Positions 1 through 6,976 of a stretch of DNA of 14,955 nucleotides are shown piece by piece. The first letter of the stretch is position 1; every line of letters starts with the position of its first letter. The notes under the pieces are model-generated. The model ran no database searches, was not told where the DNA came from, and saw only the letters and a program-made list of their open reading frames with translations. The position numbers were made by a program, and so were the translations under genes. Source of the stretch: CAZFQD01 sp964520885 (GTDB lineage Bacteria; Bacillota; Clostridia; Oscillospirales; SIG519); contig CAZFQD010000047.1 of assembly GCA_964520885.1 (NCBI GenBank), forward strand, positions 1 through 14,955, given 5' to 3'.

Positions 1-14
1 TGGAATAAAAGAGA

Positions 15-43
15 TTGAATATTAGCCTCATTAATGGTATAAT
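15..43 (+). promoter_or_regulatory. Sigma-A promoter upstream of recJ
   Basis: A -35 box TTGAAT (15-20) is followed after exactly 17 bases by a perfect -10 box TATAAT (38-43). This predicts a transcript start near position 50. The first confident recJ codon is at 232, so the leader would be about 180 nt. The match is strong, but no transcription data are available. Confidence 0.7.
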
Positions 44-73
44 GAATTATTATTTTTTTAATGGGGTATTAGT

Positions 74-231
74 TTGAAAGAAATAAGCAGCACATTGGGT
101 CGTTGTCAGTAAAAACTCAACCGTTTGCATATATAAAATATGCGGCACGGCTGTTTTTTTACCTTACGCCTGCCATTGCACTACTTCTTTCTTCCAAACT
201 TTGCACCTTAATGAAAGGAATGTATCTTAAA
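74..231 (+). other. recJ leader region: unusual composition, possible structured RNA or short leader peptide
   Basis: By hand count this stretch is about 41% G+C, clearly higher than the flanking genes. It stays open in the recJ frame from a TTG at 103, but the peptide (a hydrophobic run at its residues 16-35) resembles no RecJ N-terminus. It contains a hairpin with a 6-bp stem (GCATAT/ATATGC, 5-nt loop) and a further CCG/CGG pairing outside it, and another possible stem, TTGGGT/ACTCAA with one G-U pair. A 12-codon reading frame starts at TTG 74, seven bases after GGGG, and ends at TAA 112. It may be a regulatory leader, a dispersed repeat or a decayed gene; I cannot name it. Confidence 0.35.
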
Positions 232-1932
232 TTGAAACAATGGGTAGTAAAAACACAAGAGCAAAGCATAATAAATAGAATGATAGATGAGTCTTGCCTT
301 TCAAATTTAACGGCAAGAATACTTTATAATAGAAATATAATAAAAAAAAAGGAAGTTGACTTATTTTTAAATAATTCCATTTCAATGTTAAATGACCCTT
401 TTTTGCTCTGTGATATGCAAGATGCGGTTAATAGAATTAAAAAGGCTAAAACTAATAATGAAAAAGTTGCAATTTATGGAGATTATGATGTTGACGGTGT
501 AACCTCGGTTAGCCTTTTATATTTATATCTTAAAGAATTCGGTATAGATGTTTCCTATTACATACCTGAAAGAATTGAAGAAGGTTACGGCATAAATTTA
601 TGTGCATTAGATAAAATTAAAGCAAGTGGTGTTAGTTTAATAATAACTGTTGATGCAGGAATTACTGCCATTGAGGAAATTAAATATGCTTATGAAATTG
701 GCTTAGAGGTTATTGTTACAGACCATCACGAGTGTAAAGAGAAAATACCCTCTTGCGTAGCAGTTATTAACCCTAAGCATTTTTATTGTGATTACCCGTT
801 TAAATATTTGGCTGGTGTTGGAGTTGCATTTAAGTTGGTTTGTGCTTTAGAGGGCAAGAGAAGTTGCGAAACAATGCTGAAAAAATACTCTGATATTATG
901 GCAATTGGCACGGTAGCAGATGTTATGCCATTAATTGAAGAAAACAGATACATAGTAAATCAAGGCTTAAAAAAATTAAATAGCGAAAATAAACTTTGCG
1001 GTATAAAATCATTAATAAGTATTATAGGGGCTAATGATACAAAAAAAATTACTGCTAAAACAATTGGCTTTTTATTAGCTCCTCGCATTAATGCAGCAGG
1101 ACGAATTGGTTGTGCTATGAGAGCAGTTGAACTATTTATTACGCAAGATATGGAAAAAGCCAATGAAATTGCTTTGCTCCTTTGTGAGGAAAATAAGCAA
1201 AGACAAAACACTGAAAATGATATTATAAATGAGGCAATATCCAAAATTGAAGAGGAATTTGACTTTAGTGAAGATTTGGTAATAGTATTGGCAAACGAGG
1301 GTTGGCATCACGGAATAATAGGCATTGTTGCTTCAAGGCTTGCAGATAAATACAATTACCCAACAATTTTAATTTGCACAGATGGAACAAACGGAAAAGG
1401 CTCTGGAAGAAGTGTAAAAGGCTTTAATTTATATTTGGCTTTAGAGAAATGTAGTGACCTTTTAGAAAAATACGGTGGGCACAAATTGGCAGCGGGTTTA
1501 AGCATTAATGTTGATAAAATTGATTTGTTTAGAGACAAAATAAATTATTATGCTAAGAATAATACTGATTTTGAAACCTTAAAACCTCAAATAGAAGCAG
1601 ATTGCGAAATTAATTCAAACGAATTAAATATTGATAATGCAAAGGGATTATCTTGTTTAGAGCCTTTTGGTATGGGCAATCCAGAACCAATATTTTTGAT
1701 TAGTAATTTGATTATCAAAAATATTATTTCATTATCTCAAGGTAAACATATTAAAATAATTTTTGAAAAAGACAATATTAAAATTACAGCATTGTATTTT
1801 GGTAAAAAGTATTTAGATTTCAAATTTTTTGAAGGTGATACTGTTGATTTAATGTGCAATTATGATGTTAATTGTTTTAGAGGCAATGAAAGTTTACAGC
1901 TTCTGATAAAAGATATGAGACTTTGCAATTAA
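232..1932 (+). CDS. recJ: Single-stranded-DNA-specific 5'-3' exonuclease RecJ
   Basis: RecJ degrades single-stranded DNA 5' to 3' in recombination, mismatch and base-excision repair, in the cytoplasm, using two divalent metals. The DHH phosphoesterase signature is complete: DYDVDG at residues 84-89 and DHH at 164-166. A DHHA1-type domain follows, with GWHHG around 357-361 and GGH at 415-417, then a C-terminal OB-like segment. From the TTG at 232 the protein is 566 residues, close to E. coli RecJ and shorter than B. subtilis RecJ. I chose TTG 232 because LKQWVV aligns with the start of other RecJ proteins (MRWEI in B. subtilis) and an AGGA lies 12 bases upstream. ATG 211 or 220, or TTG 103 (609 aa), are the alternatives; the extra residues look non-homologous. 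Identity is certain, the start is likely. Confidence 0.95.
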   Translation: MKQWVVKTQEQSIINRMIDESCLSNLTARILYNRNIIKKKEVDLFLNNSISMLNDPFLLCDMQDAVNRIKKAKTNNEKVAIYGDYDVDGVTSVSLLYLYLKEFGIDVSYYIPERIEEGYGINLCALDKIKASGVSLIITVDAGITAIEEIKYAYEIGLEVIVTDHHECKEKIPSCVAVINPKHFYCDYPFKYLAGVGVAFKLVCALEGKRSCETMLKKYSDIMAIGTVADVMPLIEENRYIVNQGLKKLNSENKLCGIKSLISIIGANDTKKITAKTIGFLLAPRINAAGRIGCAMRAVELFITQDMEKANEIALLLCEENKQRQNTENDIINEAISKIEEEFDFSEDLVIVLANEGWHHGIIGIVASRLADKYNYPTILICTDGTNGKGSGRSVKGFNLYLALEKCSDLLEKYGGHKLAAGLSINVDKIDLFRDKINYYAKNNTDFETLKPQIEADCEINSNELNIDNAKGLSCLEPFGMGNPEPIFLISNLIIKNIISLSQGKHIKIIFEKDNIKITALYFGKKYLDFKFFEGDTVDLMCNYDVNCFRGNESLQLLIKDMRLCN

Positions 1933-2080
1933 CAAGTAACAAGTAACAATTAAGGTGTCAGAGCCATTTTCTTTATTTAAATTGTAAGGGTAGGGAACGC
2001 ATTAATGCGTTCCGAGTAAATAGTGAAACAGTGAAAGAGTTTTAAGTCATCTAATTGAAAAAAATGGTTTTGATGCTTAA
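1933..2080. repeat. Intergenic repeat mosaic between recJ and rel
   Basis: No gene is seen here. The stretch begins inside the recJ stop codon with AAGTAAC twice in tandem, then TAACAATTAAGGTGTC. Nearly the same module recurs after the hydrolase gene at 5046-5067. It continues with a perfect 20-bp palindrome (1994-2013) and two copies of AGTGAAA near 2022-2036. This reads as a set of short intergenic modules joined together. Confidence 0.5.
1994..2013. repeat. Perfect 20-bp palindrome
   Basis: GGAACGCATTAATGCGTTCC is exactly self-complementary. As RNA it would fold into a 7-8 bp hairpin closed by G-C pairs. No T-run follows on either strand, so it is not a standard intrinsic terminator. It could be a transcript-end stabiliser, a protein binding site, or one unit of a dispersed palindromic repeat. 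Confidence 0.7.
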
Positions 2081-2083
2081 ATT
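2055..2083 (+). promoter_or_regulatory. Possible promoter of rel
   Basis: TTGAAA (2055-2060) is separated by 17 bases from TAAATT (2078-2083), which matches four of six -10 positions. It is the best candidate in the gap before rel, but with AT-rich sequence the chance of a spurious match is real. Confidence 0.35.
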
Positions 2084-2118
2084 CCTCATTTCTCATTCCT
2101 AATTTCTCATTCCTAATT
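2081..2118. repeat. Tandem 14-nt repeat ahead of rel
   Basis: TCTCATTCCTAATT occurs twice back to back (2091-2104 and 2105-2118), preceded by a degenerate ATTCCTCATT. The same vocabulary appears inverted after the PIN gene (8060-8083) and in direct form beside proS (9500-9535), so it belongs to a dispersed low-complexity family. It ends just before the rel ribosome binding site. Confidence 0.65.
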
Positions 2119-2134
2119 AAAAAGGGTTGATTTT

Positions 2135-4306
2135 ATGGTAGAGCAATTTAATAATTTAATTGAACTTCTCTCAAAAAATCCTGCTAATTATGATTTAGAA
2201 AAAATCAAGAAAGCATATTTTTTTGCCAAAGTTGCACATAGTAATCAAAAGAGAGAATCTGGTGAGGATTTTATTACTCACCCAGTTGCTGTTGCCACCA
2301 TTTTAGCCGATTTTGAATTAGATACCGATTCAATTATTGCCGCTTTACTTCACGATGTCATAGAAGATACCGATGCTACTTATAAAAAAATAAAAAAAGA
2401 TTTTTCGGTTAGTGTTGCCGACCTTGTTGAAGGTGTTACTAAGTTAGGTCAAATCCCTTACACTTCAAAAGAAGAACAGCAAATGGAAAATCTAAGAAAA
2501 ATGTTTTTAGCTATGGCTAAGGACATTCGTGTAATATTAATTAAACTTGCCGATAGGCTTCATAATATGAGAACTTTAGAACCTTTAGAAGAAGGGAAAA
2601 GACGAGAAAAGTCCCTTGAAACAATGGAGGTTTATGCCCCATTAGCACACCGACTTGGAATGCAAAGAATTAAGGTTGAATTGGAGGATATTTCTCTTAA
2701 ATATTTAGACCCAGTTGGTTACAAAACAATTGAAGATAACTTGAAAGTTAAAATGCAAGAACGAGAAATTTTATTAGCAGAAATAAAAAATAGAATTATA
2801 AATGGAATTAATTTATCAGATATTAAATATCATTTTGAAGGAAGAATTAAGCAAATGTATAGCATATATAGAAAAATGTATCATCAAAACAGGGATTTTG
2901 ATGAAATTTATGACCTTTATGCTATTAGAATTATTGTTAATAATTTAATTGATTGCTATTCTATATTAGGAATTATTCACGACCTTTACAAGCCTATTCC
3001 CGGTAGATTTAAGGATTTTATTAGCACACCTAAACAAAATATGTATCAGTCCTTACATACAACTGTTATTGGCAAGGAGGGTATTCCCTTTGAAGTGCAA
3101 ATACGAACTTGGGAAATGCACAGAACTGCCGAATACGGTATCGCGGCTCATTGGAAATATAAAACCGGAATTTTTGCAAAAGATAATCAAGATGAAAAAT
3201 TAAATTGGATAAGAAAATTACTTGAAATTCAAAATGATGCAAAAGAGCCAGAGGATTTTATGCGCAACTTAAAGGTAAATCTTTTTACTGACGAAGTTTT
3301 CGTGTTTACTCCAAAGGGAGATGTTGTTAATCTTCCGTCAGGCTCAACCCCAATTGATTTTGCTTACTCAATTCACAGTGCTGTTGGCAACAGAATGCTC
3401 GGTGCTAAGGTTAATGGTAAAATCGTTGAGCTTTCTTATAACCTTCAAAATGGTGAAATAGTTGATATTTTAACCTCTGGAGCATCAAACGGGCCTAGCC
3501 GAGATTGGCTTAAAATCGCCAAAACGAGCGAAGCGAGAAATAAAATTCGTCAATGGTATAAAAAAGAAAAAAGAGAAGAAAATATTTTACAAGGCAGAGA
3601 TGACTTAGAAAGAGAATTGCGAAGAAATGGCATTATGCTTAATGACAGCTTAAGAGAAGAGGTTTTTGCTCCTACTTTAAAAAAATTAGGGCTTAAAAAT
3701 GTCATTGAATTATATGCTACTATTGGTTATGGTGGTGTAACAATTTCAAAAATCATAACAAAAATTAAGGAAGAACATCATAGACTAACCAAACATCAAG
3801 AAGAAGAAAAAGATGAAATAGTTGAAAATATTTCTACTATCAAAAAGCCACGATTGCCAAAAGGTATTATTGTTGACGGATTGGATAATTGCCTTATTAA
3901 GTTAGCGGGTTGTTGCAATCCTTTGCCAGGAGATGAGATTATTGGCTTTGTAACAAGGGGATTTGGTGTTTCAGTTCACAAACTTGATTGCCTAAATGTT
4001 GTGAATTTAGGTGATGAAGAAGTTCAAAGGTTAATTGGAGTTCATTGGGACATAACTGAAAACGAATATTTTGCCGCTAATCTAAATATCATCACAGTAA
4101 ACAGAATTGGTGCAGTAGCTGATATTACAACTCAATTAGCCGCTATGCGTGTTATGATTAACAATTTAAATGCAAGACAAGATAAAGAAAACAATGCAGT
4201 AATATCTTTAGCCATTAATGTAAAAGACTTAGAACATTTAAAAAGTATAATAGCAAGACTTGAAAAAATTGGCGGAGTTATTAGTATTACAAGAGGAAAT
4301 GCTTAA
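2135..4306 (+). CDS. rel: Bifunctional (p)ppGpp synthetase/hydrolase, RelA/SpoT family
   Basis: This protein makes and degrades the stringent-response alarmone (p)ppGpp. The 723 residues match full-length Rel. The N-terminal HD hydrolase keeps all expected metal and catalytic residues: H49, H73-D74, D140 and N144 (in ADRLHNMRTL). The synthetase carries GRIKQMYSIYRKM (236-248), D260, E320 in EVQIRT, and the RFKD loop (291-294), the RXKD form typical of bifunctional enzymes. A TGS domain (about 384-447), a helical region, a zinc-finger domain with C586, C593, C594, H615 and C619, and a C-terminal ACT domain (about 645-720) follow. Both activities therefore look intact. The ATG at 2135 has AAAGGG eight bases upstream. 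The position next to recJ is usual in Clostridia. Confidence 0.97.
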   Translation: MVEQFNNLIELLSKNPANYDLEKIKKAYFFAKVAHSNQKRESGEDFITHPVAVATILADFELDTDSIIAALLHDVIEDTDATYKKIKKDFSVSVADLVEGVTKLGQIPYTSKEEQQMENLRKMFLAMAKDIRVILIKLADRLHNMRTLEPLEEGKRREKSLETMEVYAPLAHRLGMQRIKVELEDISLKYLDPVGYKTIEDNLKVKMQEREILLAEIKNRIINGINLSDIKYHFEGRIKQMYSIYRKMYHQNRDFDEIYDLYAIRIIVNNLIDCYSILGIIHDLYKPIPGRFKDFISTPKQNMYQSLHTTVIGKEGIPFEVQIRTWEMHRTAEYGIAAHWKYKTGIFAKDNQDEKLNWIRKLLEIQNDAKEPEDFMRNLKVNLFTDEVFVFTPKGDVVNLPSGSTPIDFAYSIHSAVGNRMLGAKVNGKIVELSYNLQNGEIVDILTSGASNGPSRDWLKIAKTSEARNKIRQWYKKEKREENILQGRDDLERELRRNGIMLNDSLREEVFAPTLKKLGLKNVIELYATIGYGGVTISKIITKIKEEHHRLTKHQEEEKDEIVENISTIKKPRLPKGIIVDGLDNCLIKLAGCCNPLPGDEIIGFVTRGFGVSVHKLDCLNVVNLGDEEVQRLIGVHWDITENEYFAANLNIITVNRIGAVADITTQLAAMRVMINNLNARQDKENNAVISLAINVKDLEHLKSIIARLEKIGGVISITRGNA

Positions 4307-4328
4307 TTAAAATTAAGCCTTTTCGATA

Positions 4329-4357
4329 TTGACTGCATATTTTATTAATGATAAAAT
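4329..4357 (+). promoter_or_regulatory. Sigma-A promoter of the metallo-hydrolase gene
   Basis: TTGACT (4329-4334) and TAAAAT (4352-4357) are separated by 17 bases, each one base from consensus. The predicted start is near 4364, giving a leader of about 60 nt. It shows the hydrolase gene can be transcribed apart from rel. Confidence 0.65.
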
Positions 4358-4426
4358 ATTAAATTAATATAGTATTAATAATGAATATATTTTTTTCATT
4401 TCTCTTAAAAAGAAAGCGAGTATTTT

Positions 4427-5047
4427 ATGCAAATTAAAACCATTTCTGTAGGACCTGTTGAAACAAATTGCTATATAGTTACTGATAATATGGGGCGTGG
4501 AATTATTATTGACCCCGGTTTTGAGGCATGGAAAATTGAAGAAAAAATTGAAAAAGATTATAAAATTGATTATATAGTATTAACTCATTTGCATTTTGAC
4601 CATTTTTTAGCCGCAAAAAAAATAAAAGAAAAAACTAATGCTAAGATAATAATTCACGAAATAGATGCCCTTGGTTTAGAAAATCCTAACTTAAACCTTT
4701 TAAGTCGATTTGATGATTTAGGGGAACAACTAATAAATACTGATATAAAAGTTAATGAACAAACAATTCTTAAAGTTGGCGATTTAACATTAAAGTTTTT
4801 ACATACCCCCGGACATACTAAGGGGTCAATGTGCATTTTAATTGATAATGCAATTTTTTCGGGCGATACCTTGTTTCGTTTAAATATTGGACGAACTGAC
4901 CTTCCCGGTGGTAATATGAATGAAATGCTAAATTCTTTAAAAAAACTTTTTGAATTAGAAAAAGATTACGATGTTTACCCCGGTCATATGGAAAAAACTA
5001 CACTTTTTTTTGAAAGAGAAAATAACCCTTACTATAATCACAATTAA
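4427..5047 (+). CDS. Metallo-beta-lactamase-fold hydrolase, glyoxalase II-like
   Basis: This is a cytoplasmic binuclear metal hydrolase of the metallo-beta-lactamase superfamily, 206 residues, closest in layout to the short glyoxalase-II-like proteins (B. subtilis YqgX type). The metal site is complete: THLHFDH with H54, H56, D58 and H59, then H130 in HTPGHTKGS, D147 in SGDTLF, and H187 in YPGHMEKT. FRLNIGRTDLPGG (150-162) is characteristic of this subgroup. It lacks the longer C-terminal substrate domain of classical glyoxalase II, so a glutathione thioester substrate is doubtful and the true substrate is unknown. Genes of this type commonly follow rel in Firmicutes. The ribosome binding site is weak (AAAGCGAG, about six bases from ATG). 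The last codon and stop fall in a repeat module. Confidence 0.9.
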   Translation: MQIKTISVGPVETNCYIVTDNMGRGIIIDPGFEAWKIEEKIEKDYKIDYIVLTHLHFDHFLAAKKIKEKTNAKIIIHEIDALGLENPNLNLLSRFDDLGEQLINTDIKVNEQTILKVGDLTLKFLHTPGHTKGSMCILIDNAIFSGDTLFRLNIGRTDLPGGNMNEMLNSLKKLFELEKDYDVYPGHMEKTTLFFERENNPYYNHN

Positions 5048-5063
5048 CAACCAACAATTAAGG

Positions 5064-5081
5064 TTGTCGCTAAAGCGACAA
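5064..5081. terminator. Hairpin between convergent genes, possible terminator
   Basis: TTGTCGCT and AGCGACAA form an 8-bp inverted repeat with two bases between the arms (7 bp with a 4-nt loop in practice). It is followed by ATAATTTTCTC on the + strand, a weak U-rich tail. It lies 16 nt past the hydrolase stop and just beyond the end of the convergent transglutaminase gene. The upstream module resembles that after recJ. Confidence 0.5.
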
Positions 5082-5098
5082 ATAATTTTCTCTAAACA

Positions 5099-6235
5099 TC
5101 ATTTATTTTCTTTTTTTTTAAATAATAATGAAATTGAAATAAATAAATATAAAAATGCCAAAACTCCAACTAAATACACCCAAAAATTAATATTTGAAGG
5201 TTTATTAGCTAATAATTCATAATTATTAGCTTTATTTTGTAGTTCATTTTTTATTTTACTTGAAACATTTATAATTGGTTCAAAAATTTCAACTCCAATG
5301 TTTAGCATTGAATTAAAATTAAATTTTTCATTTGCTTTTTCATATAAATCTCTGTTCCAACTATGGTCGTTTTCCATAAAGGCATCGGATTTTAAAAAAT
5401 ATTTTAGGTTTGGGCTATTTATATTAAAAGGAGTTACCGGGTCATCCCAAGTAACATCAATGTGATAATATTTTCCTCCTAATTCAACTAAATTCCATGC
5501 GTGGCTTGAACTTGTCCCGTTTTTGTCTGTTGCGTAAGCATTATTAATAATAATTCTTGCATTAAAACCCGCCTGTATTATTAACTTATGAAAAAGACCG
5601 GTATAAGCACTGCAAACTCCTTTTTTATTTATTATTAACTCATAAGTATCGTGTATAGGTGAATCTTTATTAGTATCATATTGATAATTATCAACAACAA
5701 ATCTATGCAAAGCTAATAGTTTTGAATAACTATCATCCTCTTCATTAATTAATTTATTAACAGTTTCTTTAACAAATTGGTCAATTTTCCCAACTTCGTC
5801 TTTACTGTCTGCCCAAACAATGTCAAAAGAAAGTTTAAATTTATTTAATTTTTCAATATTTATTCCATCATTCCAAACGGTTTTTCTAACTGTGTATTGT
5901 CTTAAATTTAAAGCATTATAATCCTTGCCAATAGTTTTCATATATTGTTCAATAATTGGGGCTTCAAACTCTGATGTAGTGTTTAAAAACCCTTTATATG
6001 TGAAATTATTTAACACTTTACCTGTTACTATTACTGAAAAATTAGTATCATTATTATCTAAATGAAAAAAGGTAAATTCCTTAATTTTTTCACGCAATTG
6101 TTGATAATTATTTGGAACTAATTCAAAATTATTGTTTGTAATATCATTAGCATTTGCCCTTAAATTTAAGGACAAAAACAACACTAATATTAAGATTAGG
6201 TTTTTAATTTTAATGTATTTCAATAATATTAGCAC
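5099..6235 (-). CDS. Secreted, membrane-anchored transglutaminase-like cysteine protease-fold protein
   Basis: The 378-residue product has a Sec-type signal peptide (basic start, hydrophobic core about 12-24, probable cleavage after ANA at 29). A transglutaminase-core domain at about 172-265 has a clear triad: C208 in GVCSAYTG, H245 in SHAWNLV, and D260 in YYHIDVTWDDP. A C-terminal membrane segment (about 352-372) is followed by a basic KKKENK tail, which would leave the catalytic domain outside the cell on a membrane tether. Bacterial members of this fold act as proteases or transamidases on wall or surface proteins; the substrate here is unknown. The start used is GTG at 6235; TTG at 6223 would give a more typical signal peptide (LKYIKIKNL). 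Neither has a good ribosome binding site. Confidence 0.85.
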   Translation of the reverse strand: MLILLKYIKIKNLILILVLFLSLNLRANANDITNNNFELVPNNYQQLREKIKEFTFFHLDNNDTNFSVIVTGKVLNNFTYKGFLNTTSEFEAPIIEQYMKTIGKDYNALNLRQYTVRKTVWNDGINIEKLNKFKLSFDIVWADSKDEVGKIDQFVKETVNKLINEEDDSYSKLLALHRFVVDNYQYDTNKDSPIHDTYELIINKKGVCSAYTGLFHKLIIQAGFNARIIINNAYATDKNGTSSSHAWNLVELGGKYYHIDVTWDDPVTPFNINSPNLKYFLKSDAFMENDHSWNRDLYEKANEKFNFNSMLNIGVEIFEPIINVSSKIKNELQNKANNYELLANKPSNINFWVYLVGVLAFLYLFISISLLFKKKENK

Positions 6236-6355
6236 TTCTTTTCTAAATTAAGATACTAATATTATTACCAATTTAAAGATTTAAAATTCAACAAAAACCA
6301 GTTTAGAAGTGTCTTTCATAAGAAAATATGAAGAGCGAGGGAAGAAAGCAAATAA

Positions 6356-6482
6356 ATGATATACTGCACAGCAGTATGATATAAAATAAATCCCCTATGC
6401 ACCGCAGTGTATATCATAAAGCTTGCTTTATATCATACTCTTATGAGTATATCATAAATCCCAAAAGGGGATTTATATCATT
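6356..6482. repeat. Hairpin array R1 (left copy), flank of the four-helix-bundle cassette
   Basis: This is a chain of small hairpins joined by the spacer ATGATAT on the left and its complement ATATCAT on the right. In order: ACTGC/GCAGT (6363-6375), TATGCAC/GTGTATA (6396-6413, one G-U), AAAGC/GCTTT (6418-6429), ACTC/GAGT (6437-6448) and AAATCCC/GGGATTT (6456-6474). AAATCCCC at 6388-6395 can also pair with GGGGATTT at 6467-6474, with the spacers ATGATAT (6376-6382) and ATATCAT (6475-6481) extending that stem, so the array can close into one branched structure. It is downstream of the small gene at 6579-6926, and a second copy (R2) lies upstream of that gene. Confidence 0.9.
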
Positions 6483-6520
6483 AATAAAAAATATATCACA
6501 TATTTTTCTCTCGCTTTTTT

Positions 6521-6552
6521 GATTGGTCGCTTACTGACATTCTCAACCAATC
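6521..6552. repeat. Hairpin downstream of the four-helix-bundle gene
   Basis: GATTGGT (6521-6527) and ACCAATC (6546-6552) form a perfect 7-bp stem with an 18-nt loop. It lies between R1 and the stop codon of the small gene. On the gene's strand an A-run rather than a T-run follows, so this is not an ordinary intrinsic terminator. Confidence 0.5.
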
Positions 6553-6578
6553 GGAAATTATATTAGTGTGCCAAAAAG

Positions 6579-6926
6579 TTATTTGTTTTCTTTAACTGTT
6601 TTACAGGATGCAATGAGCAATCGTCTTATGTTTCCACATAATCTACTAAGATTTTTATAGTCAATTGCATCAATTGAATTCGTCTTGTTTAATAGTTCAA
6701 GCCAATAACTTGTTTCATTTGCTTCTTTTAGTGATATTTCAAGTTTTGCAACAAAATCAACTTTCCCGTGTGCATATTGTGCCTCATGAATATTGGCACC
6801 AACACTTGTTCCGCTACGGGTAATTTGATTTGTTATTACTTTGTTTGCAATTTTATTGTTTTTAACAAAATCAAGTAATAAAACCGCAAATTCCATTGAT
6901 AATTCTACAAGCTTGTTTTCTTTCAT
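6579..6926 (-). CDS. Four-helix-bundle protein, S23 / 23S-rRNA intervening-sequence family
   Basis: The family signature is clear: QITRSGTSVGANIHEAQYA at residues 34-52 and KLEISLKEANETSYWLELL at 61-79, within a 115-residue, almost entirely helical protein. These proteins are known from intervening sequences inside 23S rRNA genes and as free-standing genes, and form multimers of four-helix bundles; related Avd proteins act in diversity-generating retroelements. Their molecular job in the free-standing form is not settled, though nucleic-acid binding is plausible. I chose ATG 6926 because GGTGAT lies a few bases upstream and the length fits; ATG 6932 is two codons longer. A frame open to 7031 exists only because it reads through the neighbouring hairpin repeat. 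Hairpin arrays on both sides suggest the gene and repeats move or function together. Confidence 0.9.
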   Translation of the reverse strand: MKENKLVELSMEFAVLLLDFVKNNKIANKVITNQITRSGTSVGANIHEAQYAHGKVDFVAKLEISLKEANETSYWLELLNKTNSIDAIDYKNLSRLCGNIRRLLIASCKTVKENK

Positions 6927-6942
6927 TTTCATCACCAAAAAT

Positions 6943-6971
6943 ATTTTAGCACAAAATAAGAATGAACGCAA
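6943..6971 (-). promoter_or_regulatory. Promoter of the four-helix-bundle gene
   Basis: On the - strand TTGCGT (6971-6966) is followed after 17 bases by TGC-TAAAAT (-10 at 6948-6943), an extended -10 promoter with a poor -35. The transcript would begin near 6936, only about ten bases before the start codon. The promoter sits just outside repeat R2, so the cassette appears to carry its own transcription signal. Confidence 0.5.
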
Positions 6972-6976
6972 ATTTA

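Noticed and set aside
103..231. N-terminal 43-residue extension of RecJ
   Set aside because: It has no resemblance to known RecJ starts, carries a membrane-like run in a cytoplasmic enzyme, and the conserved start region begins at 232.
4971..5222. Open frame on the + strand past the hydrolase gene
   Set aside because: It overlaps the hydrolase 3' end, a hairpin and the antisense of the transglutaminase gene; it shows no coding features.
6521..6552. Terminator for the four-helix-bundle gene
   Set aside because: The bases after the stem on the gene strand are an A-run, the opposite of an intrinsic terminator.
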